This document shows, in pieces, positions 7,951 to 15,731 of a stretch of 36,636 nt of DNA. Position 1 is the first letter of the stretch. The number at the start of each line of letters is the position of its first letter. This stretch comes from Chloroflexota bacterium. GTDB taxonomy: Bacteria; Chloroflexota; Anaerolineae; UBA4142. The DNA lies in contig JACRMI010000109.1 in assembly GCA_016215025.1 (NCBI GenBank), positions 1-36,636 on the forward strand, written 5' to 3'. The notes beneath the pieces are model-generated. The model was not told the DNA's origin and ran no database searches. It saw only the letters and a program-made list of their open reading frames with translations. Position numbers and translations under genes: made by a program.

Positions 7951-7979
7951 TTGGAACATGGGTTCAACGATGCTATAAT
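7951..7979 (+). promoter_or_regulatory. Divergent promoter of the 8017 operon
   Basis: TTGGAA (7951-7956), 17 bp, TATAAT (7974-7979), with an extended -10 TG at 7971-7972. The -35 box is only 15 bp from the abiE -35 box, so the two divergent promoters could interfere or be co-controlled. Confidence 0.65.
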
Positions 7980-8016
7980 TCATTCACCAAAAGTTCAGCC
8001 ATGAAAGGAGGACTCG

Positions 8017-8985
8017 ATGCGACAACTACTTGTGGAATGCAGCGATCCAGGCATCGTCGTTTCGCTTGCCGAGGAATTTGAAAACATCTTGCGCCAAGTG
8101 GACTTTGCGCGCGCTCAACAATTGCAACGCGAATTAACCGACCTCGCGCACGAACTGGGTACCGAAGTCGAACAAGCGTGGCACGGATTCCGTATCGAGG
8201 TTCCAAACGATAGCGGACGTCCGCTCTCTTTTGGCAATCGTGAGATGGTCGGTGAGAATCACGTCCGACAACTCGTCAAGTACGCGGCAGAACGCGGTAT
8301 TGGCAAATTCGAAATGCGCGATACACTGCTCCTGCCCCAAGATGGTCGCGCGCCCGAAACCCGTGAGCAGTACGTCCGAGACCTGGCAGACAGCATAGGG
8401 TATGAGTACTTGGACGACATGCACCTCTTGGCGCGTCCCACCGCTTTGCCCGATGCCATGGCAGCGCATCGCGAGCAATTGGTGAATGAATATGTCGCCG
8501 ATGTGTTGCGGTCACACGCACGTGATAAAGAGGTGGGACACCGCTGGGTCAACGAGGCGGTCGAACGATTGCGGAAAGCGTTGGAAGAAGTGGACACGCG
8601 CGCCGAAGCGGTGATGCTGTACGAACTTACGCGCCTGAATCCTAACCAAGTCGACGTGGAAGAGCAAACGCGCTGGGCGATGCTCGCCGTACGGCTGGGG
8701 AAAGAAATCGACAAGTGGCTTGATGCGGCAGAAGAACCACTGGACTTCGTCTATCAGCGTTTTGCATTGGTGAGTCTCGCCTGGGACGAATGCCAGGGAA
8801 TGGGACCTGCGCGACCCATCTTGGAGAAAAAACTGCTCGCGTTGATCGAACAAGCCAAAGAGATTTATACGGCTGACGCGGTTGATGCGCTCAAGTTGGC
8901 GTTCAAGGATTTGCATCAATCGCCTCTGGATCGTCTGCGTGATTTATCCGAATTGGAAGAACCTGATGACGAAGACGAGGACTGA
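8017..8985 (+). CDS. Uncharacterised protein, first gene of a radical SAM/phosphoesterase operon
   Basis: A 322-residue, mostly helical, soluble protein that I do not recognise. ATG 8017 follows AAAGGAGG. Notable parts are a small alpha/beta N-terminus (residues 1-75), a long charged helical region with heptad-like spacing around residues 155-215 (EVGHRWVNEAVERLRKALEE), and a very acidic tail (ELEEPDDEDED). There are no membrane segments and only two cysteines. Its last 20 bases overlap the radical SAM gene, indicating translational coupling and a shared task. It could be the substrate or a scaffold for that enzyme, which is inference only. Confidence 0.75.
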   Translation: MRQLLVECSDPGIVVSLAEEFENILRQVDFARAQQLQRELTDLAHELGTEVEQAWHGFRIEVPNDSGRPLSFGNREMVGENHVRQLVKYAAERGIGKFEMRDTLLLPQDGRAPETREQYVRDLADSIGYEYLDDMHLLARPTALPDAMAAHREQLVNEYVADVLRSHARDKEVGHRWVNEAVERLRKALEEVDTRAEAVMLYELTRLNPNQVDVEEQTRWAMLAVRLGKEIDKWLDAAEEPLDFVYQRFALVSLAWDECQGMGPARPILEKKLLALIEQAKEIYTADAVDALKLAFKDLHQSPLDRLRDLSELEEPDDEDED

Positions 8986-9667
8986 TCGCCTGCGCCTGGC
9001 ATCCATCGAGATCACGCAGCGTTGCAATCGCAATTGCGAGTATTGCGAACAAACCAAGTCTGATCGTGAGATGTCCATCGCGCAATTCGACGAACTGCTC
9101 GATACGCTGACCACCGAAGGTGTCGAGGCAATCGCATTAGGTGGTGGTGAACCAACGCTCCATTCGGCGTTGCCTGATTTGTTGGACATGGTGCGGCGGC
9201 GGGGTCTGCGCGCGGGATTGACAACCAACGCGCGTGATCCTGGCATGGTTTTGTCGCTTACCAATGCTGGGTTACTAGAGAGTTTTGGCGTCTCGGCGGG
9301 CAAGGGTGAATGGACAGCCCTGGTGCATCATCCGCGTGCGATTGTGAATTTGCTGTTGCTACACGATGGTCAAGCGAATGTAAAGCGATGGGCTGTAGAA
9401 GCAATTCGGCGTGGCGCGCGCTGTTTATTGCTCCTGGGTTACAAAGGGAATCGCTCCGAATTCGTCCCATCCACCATTGAGTTGTCCAACGCTTTCCGTT
9501 TGCTCACAATGCTTGCAAGAAAAACAAATGTGCCGATCGCTGCGGATGATTACACCCGTCGTCGTCTCGGTTTAGCGCAGACGTGTGGCGAGGGTTTCGT
9601 GCGAATGCAACTGGATGGCACGCGCGATTCGTGCTGCTTTCCCACGTGCGAATACCGAGCGGGATAA
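8966..9667 (+). CDS. Radical SAM protein
   Basis: Uses a [4Fe-4S] cluster and S-adenosylmethionine to start radical chemistry. The cluster motif CNRNCEYC gives Cys20, Cys24 and Cys27, and the SAM-binding GGGEP is at 59-63. Near the C-terminus Cys207, Cys223, Cys224 and Cys228 may bind a second cluster, as in twitch/SPASM-type enzymes. At 233 residues it is short. ATG 8966 is chosen because GGAAG lies upstream and the cluster motif then begins near residue 20; the open frame extends further upstream inside the preceding gene. The phosphoesterase begins 2 bp after the stop. The substrate is not evident. Confidence 0.85.
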   Translation: MTKTRTDRLRLASIEITQRCNRNCEYCEQTKSDREMSIAQFDELLDTLTTEGVEAIALGGGEPTLHSALPDLLDMVRRRGLRAGLTTNARDPGMVLSLTNAGLLESFGVSAGKGEWTALVHHPRAIVNLLLLHDGQANVKRWAVEAIRRGARCLLLLGYKGNRSEFVPSTIELSNAFRLLTMLARKTNVPIAADDYTRRRLGLAQTCGEGFVRMQLDGTRDSCCFPTCEYRAG

Positions 9668-9669
9668 CT

Positions 9670-10472
9670 TTGAAACGCATCGCCTGGATGACCGACCTCC
9701 ATTTGGATTTCGTCGAGAACTCAAAGCAAATCGAACAATTCTGTCAAAGCATCGTCGCACTGAATCCCGATGCCGTATTCATCGGCGGCGATATTGCGGT
9801 TGCGGAGACCGTCGAAGCATCGTTGTTGATGCTTGTGACACAGTTGCGACGCCCGATCTATTTTGTGTTGGGCAATCACGATTTCTACAAAGGATCGATT
9901 GCAGGCGTACGCGCCAAGATCGCACAACTGACCCACCGAGCATCGCTGTTACATTGGCTCAGCAATTCGGGCGTCATCGAACTAACACCCAACACAGGAC
10001 TGATTGGGCATGATGGTTGGGCGGATGGGCGACTGGGGAATCGCATTCGTTCGCATGTGATGCTCAACGACTATTTTCTCATTCAAGAATTCGCTGGACT
10101 TGCGCCCTACGCCGCTTTGCCAAATTGAATGAACTCGGCGACGAAGCCGCACGTTATCTCAAGCATCAATTGCTTTCAGCGATCACGCGTTTCTCGAGGT
10201 TGATTCTGCTGACGCACGTGCCGCCGTTCAAAGAAGCTTGTTGGTTCGAGGAAAAAATTTCCGACGACGATTTTCTACCGCATTTCACTTGCGGTGTGGT
10301 GGGCGATGTTCTCATCGCGACGATGCGAGCGCATCCCGAATGCCGATTGACGGTGCTGTGTGGACATACCCACGGTGAAGGCGAAGCAACCATTCTGCCT
10401 AACCTTACTGTGAAGACGGGCGGGGCGAAGTACGGCAGACCGCGATTAAATGAGTTGATCGTCGTCAAATAA
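9670..10472 (+). pseudogene. Metallophosphoesterase, split by a frameshift
   Basis: Calcineurin-like phosphoesterase of about 267 residues, read in two frames. The first part (from TTG 9670 or ATG 9688) has TDLHLDF, FIGGDIA and GNHDFY, which supply metal ligands, and runs to a stop at 10128. The second part continues in the -1 frame as RFAKLNELGDEAARYLKH, LLTHVPPF and CGHTHGEG to 10472. The frames join near 10105-10115, where loss of one C in a GCCCGC-like run would explain the break. All ligand motifs are otherwise kept, so this is either a recent mutation or a sequencing error. The gene starts 2 bp after the radical SAM stop. Confidence 0.8.
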
Positions 10473-10497
10473 TTACTTGCATTCCGAACCTCGAAAT

Positions 10498-10548
10498 AAA
10501 GACACCCTGAAAATAAAAATCATGGCTTTCGATTTTCAGGGTGTCTTT
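10498..10548. terminator. Bidirectional rho-independent terminator
   Basis: AAAGACACCCTGAAAAT (10498-10514) and its exact inverse (10532-10548) form a 17-bp stem with a 17-nt loop, with A-runs before and T-runs after. It separates the rightward phosphoesterase from the leftward phosphatase and can serve both. Confidence 0.85.
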
Positions 10549-10560
10549 TTCCGATTTGGT

Positions 10561-11556
10561 TCAGTCATCTGTCGTTTCGTCAGGACTTGACAATCCCCAC
10601 TCAACCGCAACCTTTCTCGCGCGATCTGGATTTCGTAAGACACGTTGCATCTTCTCCAAAGTCAATTCATCGCGACGTGCCAAGTGAAGTAGAAAGGATT
10701 GCGGTGTCTGCCCGACAAATTCTGCATACACTTTTCCTTGCTCGTGCGGCGACAAGGCATCATAGGCAACCTGCTGGCGTAATTGCGCCACGATCTTCGC
10801 GTGCTCGCGCAGAGCATGGTCATGCAGGAGCGTGAGCACTGCTTGATCATCTTCATCCCATGCGATTGGTTCGCGTACTGGTTGACGAGACTTGTAAGCG
10901 TTTCGCATCGCGCGCCAGTAATCGGCGCGACTGGGGACGGAGACAAACCGAAAATCAGGCAGCATGATCGCGGTCAGTACGCCGCCGTGACAGCAACTCG
11001 TGTCGATCCCAAACACGCGATCCCGATAAACAAACGGCTGGCGATTTCGAGCGTAATCGTGATGACCAACGATAATGGGTATATCGCCATCGTAAAGTTC
11101 ATACCACGGACGATCGTAATTCTCGCGCAGGTGTTTCTCGCTGCCCATTGTGCCCGCGAGTACGGTCGCGCGTTGTTGCTCGATGGCTAGACCTGGCTCC
11201 CAATATCCATGCACAAGATTCGCTTCGGGAAACTCGAGATAAAGCGGCAGTGATTCAAAGAACGTGAGCGCCTTAGCGTAATCATCGCCGAGTTGTTGGC
11301 GCGTGATACGCTGCGACAATGCCGCCTTCACTTCGCCGCGCACTGACCGAATATGTTTGCGCTCGTGATTTCCCTGGATGGCGTACGCGTTCGGTTCCCT
11401 CTGGAAAAAATCGAGCACGCGTGGTGAATCGGGTCCACGATCCACAAAATCACCGAGCGCGATGATCTTATCCCCTTCCGACAATCCTGCTTGGTCGAGG
11501 AGTTCTTGGAATTCGATCCAACAGCCGTGAATATCGCCGATAACGAGTCTCTGCAA
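10561..11556 (-). CDS. PPP-family phosphoesterase (ApaH/PrpE/Ser-Thr phosphatase-like)
   Basis: A two-metal phosphoesterase with the three signature motifs: GDIHG (7-11), GDFVDRG (35-41) and GNHE (62-65). Later ligands are VHGYWEPG and GHHDY. Relatives remove phosphate from proteins or split diadenosine tetraphosphate; the sequence does not decide between these. The 331-residue length includes about 110 extra residues after the core (from PVREPIAW onward) with no known domain. The start is TTG 11556, preceded by GAGGA. It lies 34 bp after the DUF234 ATPase in the same direction. Confidence 0.85.
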   Translation of the reverse strand: MQRLVIGDIHGCWIEFQELLDQAGLSEGDKIIALGDFVDRGPDSPRVLDFFQREPNAYAIQGNHERKHIRSVRGEVKAALSQRITRQQLGDDYAKALTFFESLPLYLEFPEANLVHGYWEPGLAIEQQRATVLAGTMGSEKHLRENYDRPWYELYDGDIPIIVGHHDYARNRQPFVYRDRVFGIDTSCCHGGVLTAIMLPDFRFVSVPSRADYWRAMRNAYKSRQPVREPIAWDEDDQAVLTLLHDHALREHAKIVAQLRQQVAYDALSPHEQGKVYAEFVGQTPQSFLLHLARRDELTLEKMQRVLRNPDRARKVAVEWGLSSPDETTDD

Positions 11557-11590
11557 TTTGAATCCTCAAACGCGAATGGAAGTCTTCTGA

Positions 11591-13045
11591 TCAAAATCGC
11601 AATTTCCGTCGAGCTTTGCGGCGAGCAACTACATTCAACCCAGTATCCAAGTCGTTGAGGTTGACCCAGACACACCTGGCTTTGCCGACTGCGCGCTGCG
11701 CCGCTTTCGTAAATCCAGAGCGCGAGAAGAATCCGAATGATACGTGCCATTCTTCAGCGGGCTGAGGGACAACTGCTGCGGCTTGCTCTATCAGCTTGAG
11801 AACCTCCTGCTCGTCGGTGGGATGCTTGCTCCAGTTGCATTTTCCGAACAGAATGCCGTGCTCGTCGTGATTGATCGCGACAATATCAATCGGCTCGGTA
11901 CCTTCACCCCAATACGATCCAACATACATGGGATGGAATGGTAACGTTTCTCCCTGCCGATACAACCACTCGCGACAGAGATTCGGAAAAATTTCAGCGC
12001 CGATGAATTCATCCAACGACACACGCAGATGCGCTATCGCCGATTTTGTCTCACCGCGTTCAAGCAAGGATCGGATGGGCGCAAGACAGCGAAAGTAGAA
12101 ATGGAGATATTGATCGGCGACGTGATAGTGCCCCAAGCGGCTCGTGTCAGGGAACCGTGCAGTGGCAGGTCCAGCCCAGCGCAGAATTTTAGCGCGTTCC
12201 AATACTTTCAAGCATTTGGAAACTTCACGGTGTTCAACCCCAAGTGCTTGGGCGATCATCTTGCTGTCCGTTATCCATCGAATCAACGAATCTAGGATTG
12301 CCGCGCAAAGATGTGGCTGGTCAAATTGTTCGCGCAGAAGAATGTCCACATCTTCAAGCATCACCAAAGACGATACAACACGCACCAAGTTTTGCTTCGG
12401 CGTCGATTGTGGATCGACGAGTTGCAGATAACGCGGCACACCACCTATACACGCATACAGCGTGATGCGATCCACCATCGAATAATTCGGCAGAAGTATT
12501 TTTAGATCGGCAAAGGAACGCGGTCGCACAAAATCAATCCACCAAGCGCGCCCGTACATCGGCGCACGATACGACAAGACGTCATACTCCATCGCGCGAA
12601 CATTCGAGCCAATGAGAAAGAGCATCACGTTGCTGGTCTGCAAGCGATGATCCCAAATGCGTTGGAGCGTGCGCGGGAATTCAGACTTGGCAATAATCAA
12701 GTGATCGAAATCATCCAGGACAACCACGAGCCGTTCTTTATCAGCGAGTCGCAAAATTTCTTCAAACGCATTATCCCAGGAAGCGCAAGTATAAGCGGTT
12801 GGGATGAGTGTGTCGGAAGTTTCGAATGCGCGAATCGCTTGCGAAAAGGATTGCAGTTGTAATCTTGGTGAAGTTAGAGGCGCGCTCCAATAGATCGCAC
12901 GGTGATGTCGCGTCGTGATCCAGCGTTGCACGAGCGTCGTCTTGCCGATGCCGCGCCGACCGTACGCAATCGCCAAAATGCCACGGTCGCGTTTGTATAG
13001 ATCGTCGAGTTGTCTCCATTCTTCTTTTCGATTAAGGAAATTCAT
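11591..13045 (-). CDS. AAA ATPase of the ATPase_2/DUF234 type
   Basis: A 484-residue STAND-like ATPase. The Walker A loop GRRGIGKT is at 29-36, Walker B LVVVLDDFD near 106-114, and a sensor segment LFLIGSN follows. A winged-helix region lies around residues 255-300 (MIAQALGVEHREVSKCLKVLERAKIL). The C-terminal DUF234 part normally resembles a PD-(D/E)xK nuclease with E-x-D and G-E-C-K-W; here it reads EPIDIV (384-389) and GKCNW (401-405), so the usual Glu and Lys are replaced by Lys and Asn. The nuclease site is therefore probably dead. ATG 13045 is chosen with AGGA close upstream; an ATG seven codons earlier is possible. It is divergent from a second AAA ATPase. Confidence 0.8.
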   Translation of the reverse strand: MNFLNRKEEWRQLDDLYKRDRGILAIAYGRRGIGKTTLVQRWITTRHHRAIYWSAPLTSPRLQLQSFSQAIRAFETSDTLIPTAYTCASWDNAFEEILRLADKERLVVVLDDFDHLIIAKSEFPRTLQRIWDHRLQTSNVMLFLIGSNVRAMEYDVLSYRAPMYGRAWWIDFVRPRSFADLKILLPNYSMVDRITLYACIGGVPRYLQLVDPQSTPKQNLVRVVSSLVMLEDVDILLREQFDQPHLCAAILDSLIRWITDSKMIAQALGVEHREVSKCLKVLERAKILRWAGPATARFPDTSRLGHYHVADQYLHFYFRCLAPIRSLLERGETKSAIAHLRVSLDEFIGAEIFPNLCREWLYRQGETLPFHPMYVGSYWGEGTEPIDIVAINHDEHGILFGKCNWSKHPTDEQEVLKLIEQAAAVVPQPAEEWHVSFGFFSRSGFTKAAQRAVGKARCVWVNLNDLDTGLNVVARRKARRKLRF

Positions 13046-13118
13046 GTCCTGGTCCCAGCCCAGCATGAGAAGTGGAAATTTATCGTTCGAGACGTACTTC
13101 TGTGCTTGAATGAAAGTT

Positions 13119-13133
13119 ATTCACGGCGTGAAT
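13119..13133. promoter_or_regulatory. Palindrome upstream of the DUF234 ATPase, possible operator
   Basis: ATTCACG-G-CGTGAAT is a perfect dyad with 7-bp arms, 74 bp upstream of ATG 13045 and between two divergent ATPase genes. I found no strong leftward promoter beside it. Confidence 0.35.
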
Positions 13134-13183
13134 AGAAATGCACGCTCGCCATTCGGTATAAATCGGTCAAAATCGGAAGCCAG

Positions 13184-13222
13184 AATGTTTTCATTGACAA
13201 TGAAAACATTATACCATATAAT
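13184..13222 (+). promoter_or_regulatory. Consensus promoter inside a perfect palindromic operator
   Basis: TTGACA (13194-13199), 17 bp, TATAAT (13217-13222): both boxes match consensus fully. The -35 box is at the centre of a perfect palindrome, AATGTTTTCATT (13184-13195), GAC, and the inverse arm (13199-13210). A bound dimer would block RNA polymerase, so a tightly repressed strong promoter is likely. Only six bases separate the -10 box from ATG 13229, so the transcript should be leaderless or nearly so. Confidence 0.8.
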
Positions 13223-13228
13223 TATGCC

Positions 13229-14521
13229 ATGAGTGAAATCCATTGGAAAACCCGCTGGACACGCGACCAAATCAAAGCCATGTTGCTAGAGCAATTCACT
13301 GCTTTCTGGCAACGCGACACCGGCATCGAACGTGAACAATTAGCACAGGTAGAACGCGCAACGGAATCGACTCACGCAGTGATCATTTCGGGATTGCGCC
13401 GAGTCGGCAAGTCTACGCTCTTGGCGCAGCTCGCGCATCGGTTGGGTGGGCAAGCATTCTATTATCTCAACTTTGAAGATGACCGCTTTCTCGGTTTCCA
13501 AGCGGCAGATGCCAACGAGCTGTATCAACTGCTCATCGAACTCTTCGGTGAGCGGAGAATTTTCATCATCGACGAAATTCAAAACGTCACTGGCTGGGAA
13601 CATTGGGTACGTCGCTTGATGGACTTGGGTCTCAAATTCTATATCACTGGCTCGAACGCCGCACTGCTGAGTCGGGAATTGGGAAGCCGCCTGACCGGAC
13701 GATACGTGCCGATCGAACTGTTTCCTTTTTCGTTCAATGAATTCCTGCGTTTTCGACAACAACTCTTGCCGGATCTTCAACGGTTGACGACGGTGGATCA
13801 GGCGCACCTACAACAATACTTGAATGATTATTTACGTCTTGGCGGATTGCCCGAAGTCTTGAAGTATCCTGAGCTGGATTTGGCACGGACGCTTTACAAT
13901 GATGTGTTGTATCGCGATATTACGACGCGCTATCGGCTCGAAGCGGTGAGCGCGCTCAAAGAGTTGGCGTTCTTCTTGATCAGCAATCCTGCTGACTTGG
14001 TCTCATTCAATAAATTGAAAACGCATCTTGGACTCGGCAGTGTCAACACGATCAAGAATTTTGTCGAGTATCTGGAAAATAGTTGGCTGGTGTTTACACT
14101 CAAGGTCTACGATTATTCGGTCAAGCGGCAGCAGATTGCGCCCAAGAAAGTTTACTGCATCGACATGGGTCTCGCCCGCGCCGTTGGTTTTGCGTTCTCG
14201 CCAAACACGGGGAAGCTCTTGGAGAACGCAATCTATCTCGCGTTGCGCCGAACCACGACCGATCTTTACTACGTGTCATCGCCCGCGGGATATGAGGTCG
14301 ATTTCTATTTGCCCGCGCGTCGCCAGTTAATTCAAGTCGCTCAAAACATCGATCAATCAGCGACGCGCGAGCGCGAAGTGCGCGCGTTGAGTGGAGCCAT
14401 GCACGAGTACAAGGCGTCGCGCGGATTGATTCTCGCTGAACGCAACGAAGCACCCATCGAAGAAGCCGGTAAGACCATTGAGATCCGTTCGGCGGTGGAA
14501 TGGCTTGCCAGTCCAATTTAG
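13229..14521 (+). CDS. AAA_14/DUF4143 ATPase
   Basis: A 430-residue ATP-binding protein. Walker A is GLRRVGKST (55-63), Walker B IFIIDEIQ (111-118) with the NVTGWEHWVRRL segment typical of AAA_14, and the sensor is YITGSNAALLSRELGSRLTGRY. The C-terminal DUF4143 half has the usual pattern (YLRLGGLPEVLKYPE, YRDITTRYRLE, LENAIYLALRRTTTDLYYVSSPAGYEVDFYLP), with a PD-(D/E)xK-like core around EVDFYL. Function in the cell is not established for the family. It heads a four-gene operon. No ribosome site can precede ATG 13229, because the promoter ends six bases upstream. Confidence 0.88.
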   Translation: MSEIHWKTRWTRDQIKAMLLEQFTAFWQRDTGIEREQLAQVERATESTHAVIISGLRRVGKSTLLAQLAHRLGGQAFYYLNFEDDRFLGFQAADANELYQLLIELFGERRIFIIDEIQNVTGWEHWVRRLMDLGLKFYITGSNAALLSRELGSRLTGRYVPIELFPFSFNEFLRFRQQLLPDLQRLTTVDQAHLQQYLNDYLRLGGLPEVLKYPELDLARTLYNDVLYRDITTRYRLEAVSALKELAFFLISNPADLVSFNKLKTHLGLGSVNTIKNFVEYLENSWLVFTLKVYDYSVKRQQIAPKKVYCIDMGLARAVGFAFSPNTGKLLENAIYLALRRTTTDLYYVSSPAGYEVDFYLPARRQLIQVAQNIDQSATREREVRALSGAMHEYKASRGLILAERNEAPIEEAGKTIEIRSAVEWLASPI

Positions 14522-14535
14522 TAAGGAGTACGGAC

Positions 14536-14895
14536 ATGCCAGACTCTTCCAAGAAAATTAAACGGCAGTTGCGTGAATACCTGACCGAAGCGTATGAGCA
14601 CGAATTGCATCGCGAATTGACCAAGCTCGATCAGAGCTTCGCGGAATGGCGGGCATCCAAGATCAGCAGTGGCGAACTGAGTTATCGTATTCATCAATAT
14701 GAAACCGGACCCTCCCGCCAACTTTATCAGCAATACAATTCTGGAGAGGTCGAAATGACCGTGGCGTATGCTATTGTGACAGGGCTTTTGTCGCGTGAGG
14801 AAATTGCGGCGGATGTGCTGGCGGCGCTTGAAAGGCATCTGGGATTCTATGAAGCCCTCAAAGCGGAAGGCAAATTGAAAGAACCCGGCGCGTGA
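14536..14895 (+). CDS. Conserved hypothetical protein (119 aa)
   Basis: A small helical protein starting at ATG 14536 after AAGGAG, 14 bp behind the ATPase gene. The sequence (YLTEAYEHELHRELTKLDQSF, RIHQYETGPSRQLYQQYNS, VAYAIVTGLLSREEI) recalls a conserved family found, from memory, in cyanobacteria and Chloroflexi; no function is known to me. No cysteines cluster and no membrane segment is present. Its stop overlaps the GTG of the next gene. Confidence 0.75.
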   Translation: MPDSSKKIKRQLREYLTEAYEHELHRELTKLDQSFAEWRASKISSGELSYRIHQYETGPSRQLYQQYNSGEVEMTVAYAIVTGLLSREEIAADVLAALERHLGFYEALKAEGKLKEPGA

Positions 14896-15329
14896 GAAAG
14901 GGAGATGATGTATCCGTGACTAAACCGCGAAAAACATGGGTCTACAGCCCGCCCAAATCACCCGCACCGAAAGTACCTGAACGAGTCAAGATCGACGTGC
15001 AGACCAAAGCCGATCAGCTCATCGAAACGGCGCTCAAGCCCAAGTATATCCAACCACCACCGAAGGATGAGGAGTTCAATTACATCGTCGATCTATATTC
15101 CAAATGGTACCGTCACTATTTTTACTTTTGCGCCAAATACCGCTCGCCGGGACCGCATGCCATCTCACCCTTCTTTGAAACCAAATTTGCTCGCATGGAG
15201 TATGCTGGGGCGGGTCGTTTCCATTTGTCTTTCATGCGTTACACTGAAGAATGGATCGAGGTCTATCCGAATAGTTCGCTGGAGGAATGTTTGGCGTTCA
15301 TTCAGAGCGATCCGATGTTTGCTCCGTAA
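14892..15329 (+). CDS. Conserved hypothetical protein (145 aa)
   Basis: GTG 14892 overlaps the previous stop by four bases (GTGA). A second GTG at 14916, with GGGAG upstream, gives MTKPRKTWVY and may be the true start. The N-terminus is basic and proline-rich (WVYSPPKSPAPKVPE), followed by a compact domain with many aromatic residues (YIVDLYSKWYRHYFYFCAKYR, FETKFARMEY, FHLSFMRYTEEWIEVYP). I recall similar proteins as a conserved family next to the preceding 119-aa one, but know no role for it. Aromatic and basic content could suit nucleic-acid binding, which is speculation. Confidence 0.75.
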   Translation: MRKGDDVSVTKPRKTWVYSPPKSPAPKVPERVKIDVQTKADQLIETALKPKYIQPPPKDEEFNYIVDLYSKWYRHYFYFCAKYRSPGPHAISPFFETKFARMEYAGAGRFHLSFMRYTEEWIEVYPNSSLEECLAFIQSDPMFAP

Positions 15330-15339
15330 AGTTTGGAAA

Positions 15340-15537
15340 ATGGACAACGCACAGGACATTTTCAAACCAGGGGAGAAGGTCGTTTGGTTAAAGCGTGTTC
15401 CCGGCGGCGATTACGTTTATCCCGTGAGTGCGACCGTACTCGCGGTCACCGCCAAACGTGTGAAAATCGAAGCGGACGATGACGGTGAAATCGTTATTCG
15501 GTTTGTTCCTCCGCGGAGTCTCCAGCACGCCCAGTAA
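15340..15537 (+). CDS. Small hypothetical protein (65 aa), last gene of the ATPase operon
   Basis: ATG 15340 follows the previous stop by 10 bp, with only a weak TTGGAA as ribosome site. The sequence (FKPGEKVVWLKRVPGGDYVYPVSATVLAVTAKRVKIEADDDGEIVIRFVPPRSLQ) has the look of a small SH3-like or KOW-like beta barrel. No other domain is visible. A weak antisense frame overlaps it. Confidence 0.65.
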   Translation: MDNAQDIFKPGEKVVWLKRVPGGDYVYPVSATVLAVTAKRVKIEADDDGEIVIRFVPPRSLQHAQ

Positions 15538-15669
15538 GAATATTCGCTTGTTAAAGTTGATAAACTGTTCCTCAAGTGAGGACTTGATCTTCTTTACTCT
15601 TCCTCCGCGACCTAAGACCACGTACTCTGTTTCTCTTCTTGATTCGTTATTTGTGCACATGTTAGACAT
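15388..15669 (-). CDS. Possible small protein divergent from the serine recombinase
   Basis: ATG 15669 is preceded by AGGAG at ideal spacing. The first 50 residues (ESRRETEYVVLGRGGRVKKIK, SSLEEQFINFNKRIFLLGV) look protein-like and lie in sequence not used by another gene, but the last half is antisense to the 65-aa gene and may be spurious. A small accessory factor of the recombinase is one possibility. Confidence 0.35.
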   Translation of the reverse strand: MSNMCTNNESRRETEYVVLGRGGRVKKIKSSLEEQFINFNKRIFLLGVLETPRRNKPNNDFTVIVRFDFHTFGGDREYGRTHGINVIAAGNTL

Positions 15670-15731
15670 CATTCTCCTGCAAGAGAGGGCACAGAACCCT
15701 TAGCAAAATTATCTTGTAGGAGGAAAATCAA

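Noticed and set aside
15538..15731. Riboswitch or small RNA before the serine recombinase
   Set aside because: No conserved aptamer-like structure or terminator was seen; only a good ribosome site for the recombinase and one for a doubtful leftward frame.
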